From DATKEU01 sp035544495 (GTDB lineage Bacteria > Myxococcota_A > Polyangia > Fen-1088): a DNA stretch of 8,297 nt. Where the stretch lies: contig DATKEU010000205.1 of assembly GCA_035544495.1 (NCBI GenBank), positions 1 to 8,297 of the forward strand, read 5' to 3'. The notes beneath the pieces are model-generated. The model saw nothing but the letters and a program-made list of their open reading frames with translations, searched no databases and was not told the origin of the DNA. How positions within the stretch are numbered: position 1 is the first letter of the stretch; each line of letters begins with the position of its first letter. A program made the translations under genes and the position numbers. Of this stretch, positions 1 to 6,361 are shown piece after piece.

Positions 1-1269
1 GGTGCCGACCAGGTCGGTGATCTGCTGGAAGGCGGTCGTCACCTCGGCGAACTTTTGCGTGCCGGCATCGACCGCCTTGGACCCACTTTCGGTCGCCATG
101 ACCGTGGTGTTGACCGCTGCACGGATCTCCTCGATGAGGCCGCGGATCTCCTTGGTGGAGCCGCCGACCCGGTCGGCCAGCTTGCGGATCTCGTCGGCCA
201 CCACGGCGAAGCGCCGGCCGGCCTCGCCGGCGCCCGCCGCCTCGATGGTCGCGTTGATGGCCAGGATGTTCGTCTGCTCGGCCAGCTCCGAGACGATCTC
301 CAGCACGGCGCCCACCTGCTGCGACTTCTTCCCCAGCTCCAGCATGTGGTTGACGATCAGATCGACCTGCCGGCGGATGCCGTTGATGGCGTCTTGCCCG
401 CGATCGACCGTGGCGTCGCCGGCGCGCGCCGCGCCGCCCGTCTGCTCGGCGATCTGCACCACCCGCTCGGCGCTCTCGGCGATCTGGCGCGACGTCGCCA
501 GCAGCTCGCTGATGGTCGTGGTGATCTCGTTCATGGCCGTCGCCTGCTGCTTGCTGCCCGACGCCTGCTGGCTGGACGCCGACTGCAGCTCCGCCGACGA
601 GCTTTGCATGTGCCGCACGGTCGACCCGATCTGCTGCGACAGCGACCTGGTGATGAACCAGGCGATGACCAGCACCAGCGCCAGCCCCAGCACGCTGCCC
701 CACAGGATCACCGCCTTGGCGACCTGCGCGCTCTGCTCGGTGTTCTGACGCCTCCGATCCAGCAGATCGCTCTCGACGCGGTCCATCTCGCCAACGCCGC
801 GGCGGATCTGATCCATCGCCCGCTTCCCTTCGCCCGCCTGGACCATCTTGGCCGTCGCCTCGAAGCCCGACGCCCGCCGCAGCTCGACGGTGGCCTTGAG
901 CTCGTTCAGCTTGGCGTCGATGACCGGCCGCAGGGCGTCCAGCCGCCGCTGCTGCTCTGGATCGTCGGCGACCAGCTGCCGGATCCCTTCGAAGCTCGCG
1001 TCTATGTGCTCCACCGCCGCGTGATAGGGCTCGAGGAAGCTGTCGGCGCCGGTTATGACGTAGCCGCGCTGGCCGGTCTCCGCGTCCTTGAGCATCGACA
1101 GCAGATCGGACAGCTCGCGCCGCACGCGCTGCGTGTGCGTCACCTCCGCGTTCGTCTCGATCAGGCGGTGAATGTTCTGGTACCCGCCCACCGCCACGAT
1201 GATCAGCGTCAGCGCCGACACCGCGAATCCAAACGCCAGCTTCTTCCCGAACGTCCAATCCCGCATCAT
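1..1269 (-). CDS. Methyl-accepting chemotaxis protein with CHASE3 sensor domain (3' end beyond window)
   Basis: This is a membrane chemoreceptor that would signal to a CheA kinase through CheW. My translation gives 423 residues with no stop before the window edge. Residues 1-10 are a short basic leader and 11-30 form TM1. Residues about 40-170 form a helical CHASE3-type extracytoplasmic domain, with the typical KDAETGQRGYVITGADSFLE stretch at 61-80. TM2 is about 187-207. The cytoplasmic coiled-coil signalling domain follows, with its hairpin tip at EQTNILAINATIEAAGAGE (331-349) and then GRRFAVVADEIRKLADR. No full HAMP domain fits between TM2 and the coiled coil. By symmetry about the tip, some 50-60 or more residues are missing. 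The first of two tandem ATGs is chosen because AAGGAG lies 8 bases before it. It starts 2 bases after the cheW stop, so it is the fourth gene of the operon. The receptor family is certain; the ligand is unknown. Confidence 0.95.
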   Translation of the reverse strand, partial: MMRDWTFGKKLAFGFAVSALTLIIVAVGGYQNIHRLIETNAEVTHTQRVRRELSDLLSMLKDAETGQRGYVITGADSFLEPYHAAVEHIDASFEGIRQLVADDPEQQRRLDALRPVIDAKLNELKATVELRRASGFEATAKMVQAGEGKRAMDQIRRGVGEMDRVESDLLDRRRQNTEQSAQVAKAVILWGSVLGLALVLVIAWFITRSLSQQIGSTVRHMQSSSAELQSASSQQASGSKQQATAMNEITTTISELLATSRQIAESAERVVQIAEQTGGAARAGDATVDRGQDAINGIRRQVDLIVNHMLELGKKSQQVGAVLEIVSELAEQTNILAINATIEAAGAGEAGRRFAVVADEIRKLADRVGGSTKEIRGLIEEIRAAVNTTVMATESGSKAVDAGTQKFAEVTTAFQQITDLVGT

Positions 1270-1271
1270 GG

Positions 1272-1820
1272 TCACCGCTCCTTGACCGGTGCGCCCGGCC
1301 GTGTCTTTCGCGCCAACAGCTGCAGCACCGCCGCCATCTGGATCAGCGGCCGCACGACGCCTCTGACCAACACCGCGCCGCTCACCACGCGATCGGCCGC
1401 GCTGTCCGCCACCGCCGCCGCCACCTCGGCGCGCGGCACGCGCGCGTGGCCGTCGAACCGGTCGAAGGCCAGCGCCACCGGCGTCGGGCCACGCGCCGTC
1501 GCCAGCCAGCGCGCGGGCGCCGTCGCCGGATATCCCAGCAGCAGGCGTAGATCGAACACCGGCGCCAGCGTGTTGCGAACCCCGGCGATTCCCAGGAGGC
1601 GCGGATCCGGCGACGGTACCGCCACCAGCGGGTGATCGACGTGCAGCGAGGCGATGTCCGCCAGGCGCAGGAGGTGCGGCGCGCCGCCCACGTCGACGGC
1701 CAGCAGATCATCGCACGGGACCTCCGCGGTCTCGCGCGCTTCGGCGAACCCGCGATCGAACGCCAGGCGCAGGGCGGCCGCCCGGCTCGAGCCATCCGCG
1801 CCGTTCGCGGCCGCGCTCAC
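1272..1820 (-). CDS. cheW: CheW-like adaptor protein (downstream copy)
   Basis: This is a scaffold protein expected to link the chemoreceptor tip to a CheA kinase in the cytoplasm. It has 182 residues. The first 35 or so are an Ala/Arg-rich extension without recognisable features. The CheW fold runs from about 38 to 172 and is clearest at LLGIAGVRNTLAPVFDLRLL (75-94), the family pattern G-I-x-x-x-R-x-x-x-x-P-V-x-D-L. The start is GTG at 1820, inside the sequence ACGTGAGC, so its first four bases overlap the cheR stop (GTGA). Translation is therefore probably coupled to cheR, as the upstream Shine-Dalgarno is weak. The protein is followed after two bases by the chemoreceptor gene. It differs strongly from the CheW at 3364-3879, so the two are not a recent duplication. 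In Wsp-like systems one CheW serves the receptor array generally and the other may be specialised; which is which cannot be read from the sequence. Confidence 0.9.
   Translation of the reverse strand: MSAAANGADGSSRAAALRLAFDRGFAEARETAEVPCDDLLAVDVGGAPHLLRLADIASLHVDHPLVAVPSPDPRLLGIAGVRNTLAPVFDLRLLLGYPATAPARWLATARGPTPVALAFDRFDGHARVPRAEVAAAVADSAADRVVSGAVLVRGVVRPLIQMAAVLQLLARKTRPGAPVKER
1278..1283 (-). promoter_or_regulatory. Ribosome binding site of the chemoreceptor gene
   Basis: AAGGAG on the minus strand lies inside the last codons of the preceding cheW, 8 bases before the ATG at 1269. It decides between the tandem ATG codons at 1269 and 1266 in favour of the first. It is the strongest Shine-Dalgarno sequence of the operon, which fits a receptor made in larger amounts than CheR. 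Confidence 0.7.
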
Positions 1821-3367
1821 GTCTTGCCCCCCGCCGCCATCCGCTCCGCGCGGCAGAGGGCGATCAGCGAGTCGCGCGTGAACCCGCCGCCGAAAAGCAA
1901 CAAGCGCGCCGCCTCCTCGCGCGACAAGAGCCGCTCCGCCTGCTCCAGCTCGCGCTGCGCCGTCTCCCGATCGCCCAGCCGCCGCGCCATCAACCCGAGG
2001 TGCAGGCGCGGCATGGCGAACGTCGGATCCAGGTACACCGCCGCCTGATCGTGCTCCCGCGCCGCCTTTCGATCGCCGGCGGCGTCACGACACTGGGCCA
2101 GGACATAGTGCGCGCCGGCGGACAGCTCGTCGATGGCCAGCAGGCGAGCGCAGGCCGCCTCCGCGTCGGCCAGCTGCCCGCCGTGGGTCAGCAGCACAGC
2201 GCGCAGCAGCAGCGCATCGGCGTCGGCGGCGTGATCGGCGGCCTCGTCGTCCAGCAGGGACAGCGCTTCGCTGAACCGCTCGCGCTTCAAGAGCTCCAGG
2301 GCCGTGCCGGCGGCCGTGGGCGATCCGCGGGGCGGCGTGCGCGCCGCTCCGGCGTGCGCCGCCGGTGGCCGATCGACCAGGGCCTTGATGCGCGAGGTGG
2401 CGTCGCTGACCGCGTGGAACCAGCCCAGGTCAGGGGAGGGCGCGGTCAGCGGCGCGCGCGCCTCGGTCGCCACCGCCGGCGGCGACTCCCCCGCACGGAC
2501 CGCGTCCCGGCCCGGGACCTCGTCCTTGCGCTGGTAATAGAACGTGTCGTGCGAGTGGCACAGGTGAAAGGCGTTCGACAGCCCGCGCAGTGTCTCGGCG
2601 TGCCCCAGGAACAGAAAGCCGCCCGGCGCCAGCGCCGCCGTCAGCCGCCCGACCAGGGCCTGCGCCTCGTCGGCGGTGAAGTACATCATGACGTTGCGAC
2701 AGAAGATCACGTCGTAGAAATCCGGCGGCCACAGGTCGGAGCCGGCGTCGGCCAGGTTGCGTTCGTCGAACGTCACCAGCCCCCGCAGCGAGGGATCGAG
2801 GACGAACTCGCGCCCCTCGCTGGCGAACCAGCGGCGCTGTGTCTCGGGCGGCGTCTCGCGCAGCGACCACGCCGAGAACCGCGCCCCGGCCGCCCGCTCC
2901 AGCGCCGCCGCGTTGACGTCCGCTGCGCGAATGGCGATCCGCCAGTCCGCTCCCGGGTGACGTTCGCGCACCACGATGGCCAGCGTGTAGGCCTCCTCGC
3001 CGGAGGCGCATCCCGCCGACAGCAGGCGCAGGGTGCGATCGGCGGCCCGGGCGGCCACGCGCGCCGGCAGCGCCACGTCGGCGAACGCCTGAAACTGCTC
3101 GTGGTGCCGAAAAAAATACGTCTCTCCGATCGTCAGCTCCTGGGCCAGCGCGCGAACCTCGTCGCGGGCCCGATGTGGATCCCCACGATCGAAGCGATCG
3201 ATGTGGTCCAGATAGACCTTCGTGCTGGCGGTGTGGGCGTCCGCCCGTCGCTGCAGCACCTCGGCCAGGAACGCGTGCTTGCTCTCGTCGAGGTGCAGGC
3301 CCAGCTGGCGGGCGATGGCGCCGCGAAATCGGCCCACGTCGTCGAGGCCCGGCAGCGGCGCCGTCAC
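1817..3367 (-). CDS. cheR: CheR-type chemoreceptor methyltransferase with C-terminal TPR domain
   Basis: The enzyme would transfer methyl groups from S-adenosylmethionine to glutamates of the chemoreceptor coiled coil, giving sensory adaptation. It has 516 residues. The small helical CheR N-domain covers about 8-80. The catalytic domain follows: TYFFRHHEQF (83-92), the SAM-binding loop LLSAGCASGEEAYTLA (115-130), D150 in RAADVNAAALERA, FYDVIFCRNVMMYF (217-230) and PGGFLFLGHAETL (248-260). A Pro/Ala-rich linker (about 282-355) leads to roughly three TPR-like helical pairs (about 356-485). This CheR-TPR layout is that of WspC and FrzF. The open frame runs on upstream to 3775, but those 136 extra codons lie inside the preceding cheW and give only Gly/Arg/Ala-rich sequence. 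The GTG at 3367 overlaps the cheW stop (GTGA) and directly precedes the CheR N-domain, so I take it as the start. The TPRs probably bind partner proteins. Confidence 0.93.
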   Translation of the reverse strand: MTAPLPGLDDVGRFRGAIARQLGLHLDESKHAFLAEVLQRRADAHTASTKVYLDHIDRFDRGDPHRARDEVRALAQELTIGETYFFRHHEQFQAFADVALPARVAARAADRTLRLLSAGCASGEEAYTLAIVVRERHPGADWRIAIRAADVNAAALERAAGARFSAWSLRETPPETQRRWFASEGREFVLDPSLRGLVTFDERNLADAGSDLWPPDFYDVIFCRNVMMYFTADEAQALVGRLTAALAPGGFLFLGHAETLRGLSNAFHLCHSHDTFYYQRKDEVPGRDAVRAGESPPAVATEARAPLTAPSPDLGWFHAVSDATSRIKALVDRPPAAHAGAARTPPRGSPTAAGTALELLKRERFSEALSLLDDEAADHAADADALLLRAVLLTHGGQLADAEAACARLLAIDELSAGAHYVLAQCRDAAGDRKAAREHDQAAVYLDPTFAMPRLHLGLMARRLGDRETAQRELEQAERLLSREEAARLLLFGGGFTRDSLIALCRAERMAAGGKT

Positions 3368-3879
3368 TTCGTCGCCCCCGGCGCGGGCAGGGCGTCCCAC
3401 ACCGCCGCCGGCACCGCGCGCGCCGCCCCCAGCACCAGCAACAGCTGATCGTCCAGCGCGCCGATGGCCGTCACCACGTCGCCCGCCGCGCCCTCCAGCA
3501 GGGGCGGCAGCGCGCCCAGGGGCAGGCCCCCCAGATCGCGCACGCCCACCACGCCGGTGACCGCCAGCGCGGCCCGCCGCTGGCCCACTCTCAGCGTCAC
3601 CAGCCGGCCGGGCGCCGCCGTCTCGGCCGCGCCGACCAGCCGGGCGCCGTCGATCACCGGCACCGGCTGGCCGCGCACCACCGCCACGCCCAGCACGAAA
3701 TCCGGCGCCCGGGACAGACGCTCGATCGGAAGCGGCCGCATCGTCTCGACCACGCAATCGAGCGGCAGCGCGCAAAGGCCGCTGCCCAGGCGGCAGAGGA
3801 GGCCCATCGTCGACGGTAGATTTTTTTCGGTTGGCCCGGCCCCCCCGACAGCCGTTCCCGTTCGGTCCTGCGAGACCAC
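3364..3879 (-). CDS. cheW: CheW-like adaptor protein (first gene of the chemosensory operon)
   Basis: This is a cytoplasmic scaffold of the receptor-kinase complex, of 171 residues from the GTG at 3879. The CheW domain covers about 27-155: LLCRLGSGLCALPLDCVVET (27-46) forms the first strands, then FVLGVAVVRGQPVPVIDGARL (61-81) matches the family motif G-x-x-x-x-R-G-x-x-x-P-V-x-D. The start is uncertain. GTG 3879 has AGGGAGG four bases upstream but adds 24 residues with mixed codon use and an A7 tract. ATG 3807 would give 147 residues beginning exactly at the domain, but lacks a Shine-Dalgarno sequence. I keep 3879 because of the ribosome binding site. The stop overlaps the cheR start by four bases. 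It is only distantly similar to the CheW at 1272-1820, and the two flank cheR as wspB and wspD flank wspC in Pseudomonas. Confidence 0.87.
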   Translation of the reverse strand: MVSQDRTGTAVGGAGPTEKNLPSTMGLLCRLGSGLCALPLDCVVETMRPLPIERLSRAPDFVLGVAVVRGQPVPVIDGARLVGAAETAAPGRLVTLRVGQRRAALAVTGVVGVRDLGGLPLGALPPLLEGAAGDVVTAIGALDDQLLLVLGAARAVPAAVWDALPAPGATK

Positions 3880-3883
3880 CAGA

Positions 3884-3890
3884 CCTCCCT
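3884..3890 (-). promoter_or_regulatory. Candidate ribosome binding site of the first cheW
   Basis: AGGGAGG on the minus strand ends four bases before the GTG at 3879. The spacing is a little short, but the sequence is the best Shine-Dalgarno match in this gap. It is the main argument for the longer CheW start. Confidence 0.5.
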
Positions 3891-3921
3891 CAGCAGCCCG
3901 TCACAGTTTCCTGGCCAGGGC

Positions 3922-3950
3922 AGCGTAACGCAGGACCGTCCAGGAACCAA
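3922..3950 (-). promoter_or_regulatory. Weak candidate sigma70-type promoter for the chemosensory operon
   Basis: On the minus strand TTGGTT (3950-3945) and TACGCT (3927-3922) are 17 bases apart. Each matches three of six consensus bases, including the TTG of the -35 and the TA...T of the -10 element. The pair lies in the 95-base gap before the first cheW, where an operon promoter is expected. Such matches occur by chance, so this is only a suggestion. Read-through from the glycosyltransferase gene is also possible, as no terminator is seen between them. Confidence 0.22.
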
Positions 3951-3974
3951 GAGCCGTGAGGATCTTCCGCGCGA

Positions 3975-6254
3975 TCACGGGACCGGGCGGCGAACGTAGA
4001 AGACCAGATCTCCGGCGCGCGTGGCCTGGACGAAATCGGCCTTGATCGCCGCGGTCATCTCTGCGCTGGGACCGCACGCCGGGTGCAAGACAACGACGTT
4101 CGCGGGCAAGAGGGCCGCGACCGGGTCGCGTTTCGCGAGGGGCAGCCCGGGATTGGCGGGCGGGCGGCGCTCGCTCAGCGCCCGCGCATCGTAAAGGCCG
4201 GTGGGCGGATCTTTCGCGCACCCGATCCACGCGATCCGTGTCGGCGTCGTTGCCGCCGCGGGAAGGGGCCGATGCAGCTCGACCGTGCCGAGGCGGTACT
4301 GGTCGATCGACACGGCCGTCGGCGCGAACAACGAGATCGCGCGCTGGAACACCGCCTCGCGCGCGGCCAGATCGGCGGACAGATCGGGGAGGTTCGGTCT
4401 CCACCAGGCGTGCGTGACACCGACGCTCTTCCACACCGCCAGCGTCTCCGCCGGCGTGGTGTGCGCGGCGTAGTCGATCGCGCCCTGGCAGCCTCCGCAG
4501 CCCATGACGCTGGGGACCCCGATGCCAAGCTTTTCCGTGAAGTGGTTGATCAGCACCTTCGATCCCTTGGGCACCCGCCGGGACACGTCGCACCTCTGGA
4601 GATCGCCCCATAACCGCGCCCGCTCCGCGAAGCGGCCGGTCTGCCCCAGGCTGACGTTGTCCACGAACGCCTTCAACGGCGAATCGCCGATCATGGCGTG
4701 GACCCGATAAAAGTAGACGTCGCTGCCGTAGACGACCTGCGCTGCGAGCAGGAGAACCACCGCCACCCGGGCCAGGATGCCCCGGTGCCACAGCAGAAAC
4801 AGCAGCGTCGCCGCCACCGCCACCATCCAGGGCAGGATCGCCTGCAGGTACCGATCCTCGTGTGCGGTCACGAACCAGGTCACGACACCCAGGTGCACGC
4901 CCGCGACCATGGCCCAGATGCGGGCCCGGGCTTTCACAAACGGCAAGCCCACCAGCAGGCACGTGAACAGCGAGCCAAACACGGGCCGCGCGCCATGAAA
5001 GCCCCAGTCGTGAGGCACGAACGAGAAAGAAACCAGGATCTGGGCCAGGTCCCGCAACTTCACGTCCCAGGTGCCGGTGAAGCGGAACTGCGGCGGGGTC
5101 AGCACCCGGCTCATCAACTCGGCGGCGCCGGGTGGGAACGGGTGCGAGGGAAACCAGCGACGCAGAAACGGGTACAAGGGATCGCCGTAGAAGATCCAGT
5201 TCTTCGCCCAATGTGGCGCGCAGGCGGCGACCGCGACCAGGCCCCAGACCAGCAGCGGACGTGGCTGCCTGGCACGGATCGCCAGCACGATGATCAGCAA
5301 CGCGGTCGGCACCAGCAAATACAGACTCTGATACTTGGTCAGCAGCGCCCCGGCGGTGACGAGGCCAGCCAGGACGGCCCGCCGCTGCTCGAACCGGCGT
5401 GCGAATTTGACCAGCGCCAGGGCGAGCGGTGGCGCCCAGAACGCCAGCACGTGATCGGCGCCGACGATGAGATTCGAGTCGTAGGCCAGAAACCCCGGGA
5501 AGGCGAACATCAGCGCCGAAGCGTAGGGGGCGCGGACGCCGACAAGGACGCGGACCAGCCCCGAGATCCCGGCCAGCGTGGCCAGAAACAGAAAGAACTC
5601 GATGTGCCCCGACAGGACGATGTGAAATCCCAGACTGCCGGGCGATTGAAATGCCCACGTGTAAAGAACGCTGGCAAGCTGCGGGAGCGCGCCGTTGTAC
5701 CAGCCCTCGAGAAAGGGACGAATGCCCCCGGCGGTCACGTAGTGCTCGGCGATCGGGAGGTGGTACGACACCGAATCGGCGCCGATGTTCGCCGGCGTCA
5801 GCACTTGCAGGTACACGGCCACGCAGCCCAGCGTCAGGACAGCGGCGCCGAGGGCATCGACGATCCCCCGCGGCACATACCAGCGTGCCTTCAACCGTCG
5901 CAAGTGGCGGACCGACCGACGGGCCAGGCGCCAGGCAGCTGGTCCTCCGAAGGCCAGCATGGCTGCCGGCCACGCAAAGAAGAACACGTGACCGTAAAGT
6001 CCCAGGACCCCGGCCAGGAACACGCCCCAGAAAAACGTCAGGACGCCCAGCGCCAGCCCCAGCAGCAGCCGCTGGCCAAGCGGTGGCGCTTCGGGCATCA
6101 GCAGCGTCAGCAGGCGCAGCCCGGTGACCAGGCTGGCTGCGGCAAACATCGCCACGCACAGCCACGCCTGCAGGTAGACGAAAAACACCCAGTGGCGAAG
6201 CGGGAAGAACCGGTCGACCCACCACAGGAAGAACACCGTGACGGCCACCAGCAC
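3975..6254 (-). CDS. Multi-pass membrane glycosyltransferase, GT-C fold (polyprenyl-phosphate-sugar dependent type)
   Basis: This is a 759-residue integral membrane protein that probably transfers a sugar from a polyprenyl-phosphate donor to an envelope or secreted acceptor outside the cytoplasmic membrane. About 14 hydrophobic segments lie between residues 1 and 510. The loop after the segment at 131-153 carries IGADSVSYHLPIAEHY (157-172), resembling the GT-C loop with its catalytic Asp (here probably D160) and the YHLP motif. Other family signs are LLTKYQSLY (304-312), KNWIFYGDPLYPF (351-363) and HEDRYLQAILPW (465-476). A soluble, probably periplasmic domain follows from about 512 and contains CGGC at 586-589 plus further cysteines. 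Start GTG 6254 gives a first TM segment immediately and has no Shine-Dalgarno; the frame stays open upstream to the stop at 6342. It lies 107 bases after the phosphorylase and 95 before cheW. Donor, acceptor and pathway are unknown; GT39/ArnT-like or an uncharacterised GT-C group are alternatives. Confidence 0.82.
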   Translation of the reverse strand: MLVAVTVFFLWWVDRFFPLRHWVFFVYLQAWLCVAMFAAASLVTGLRLLTLLMPEAPPLGQRLLLGLALGVLTFFWGVFLAGVLGLYGHVFFFAWPAAMLAFGGPAAWRLARRSVRHLRRLKARWYVPRGIVDALGAAVLTLGCVAVYLQVLTPANIGADSVSYHLPIAEHYVTAGGIRPFLEGWYNGALPQLASVLYTWAFQSPGSLGFHIVLSGHIEFFLFLATLAGISGLVRVLVGVRAPYASALMFAFPGFLAYDSNLIVGADHVLAFWAPPLALALVKFARRFEQRRAVLAGLVTAGALLTKYQSLYLLVPTALLIIVLAIRARQPRPLLVWGLVAVAACAPHWAKNWIFYGDPLYPFLRRWFPSHPFPPGAAELMSRVLTPPQFRFTGTWDVKLRDLAQILVSFSFVPHDWGFHGARPVFGSLFTCLLVGLPFVKARARIWAMVAGVHLGVVTWFVTAHEDRYLQAILPWMVAVAATLLFLLWHRGILARVAVVLLLAAQVVYGSDVYFYRVHAMIGDSPLKAFVDNVSLGQTGRFAERARLWGDLQRCDVSRRVPKGSKVLINHFTEKLGIGVPSVMGCGGCQGAIDYAAHTTPAETLAVWKSVGVTHAWWRPNLPDLSADLAAREAVFQRAISLFAPTAVSIDQYRLGTVELHRPLPAAATTPTRIAWIGCAKDPPTGLYDARALSERRPPANPGLPLAKRDPVAALLPANVVVLHPACGPSAEMTAAIKADFVQATRAGDLVFYVRRPVP

Positions 6255-6361
6255 AGCGGCCGGCCCGACGCCGGCTGTCCTCAGCCGACTGAGTATTCGT
6301 GAAAGGATTCGATTTTTCTTAGCAGCCAGGGCAACAAAGCCTCAAGTGCTATTTCCTGCCG
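6255..6361. other. AT-richer intergenic gap between the phosphorylase and glycosyltransferase genes
   Basis: This 107-base gap is clearly richer in A and T than the genes around it, as expected for a promoter region of the minus-strand glycosyltransferase. On the minus strand, TTGAGG and TAAGAA are 18 bases apart, and AATACT lies further downstream; none is a convincing promoter. A 6-bp stem with a 4-base loop, CGGCTG-TCCT-CAGCCG, spans 6272-6287. It has no adjacent U tract on the minus strand, so it is not a good terminator for the phosphorylase. It would lie in the leader of the glycosyltransferase mRNA. Confidence 0.4.

Noticed and set aside
55..1635. Plus-strand open frame of 526 codons opposite the receptor and cheW genes
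   Set aside because: It is an antisense shadow: Arg/Leu/His/Gln-rich with no domain, opposite a strand encoding a clear receptor and CheW. Long spurious frames are normal at this GC content.
2000..3448. Plus-strand open frame of 482 codons opposite cheR
   Set aside because: Arg/Gln-rich with no motifs; the minus strand encodes all CheR motifs in one frame.
3368..3775. 136-codon upstream extension of the cheR frame
   Set aside because: It lies wholly inside the first cheW gene in another frame and yields only Gly/Arg/Ala-rich sequence. The GTG at 3367 fits the family start.
3908..3946. Inverted repeat TTCCTGG/CCAGGAA with an inner CCTGGCCAGG palindrome, as a terminator or operator
   Set aside because: The arms are seven bases with a 25-base spacer and no U tract follows on the minus strand. 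It could be an operator, but short palindromes of this kind are frequent in GC-rich DNA.
3901..6225. Minus-strand open frame of 774 codons overlapping the glycosyltransferase in another frame
   Set aside because: It is slightly longer than the real gene, but its product is Arg/Gly/Pro/Ala-rich without family motifs. The other frame shows membrane segments and GT-C motifs.
6272..6287. Hairpin CGGCTG-TCCT-CAGCCG as an intrinsic terminator of the phosphorylase gene
   Set aside because: There is no T run immediately after it on the minus strand, and the T5 run on the plus strand is over 20 bases away and serves no gene.
4698..6302. Plus-strand open frame of 534 codons opposite the glycosyltransferase
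   Set aside because: Its Gln/Arg/His/Pro-rich product looks like the mirror of a hydrophobic membrane protein. No domain is recognised.
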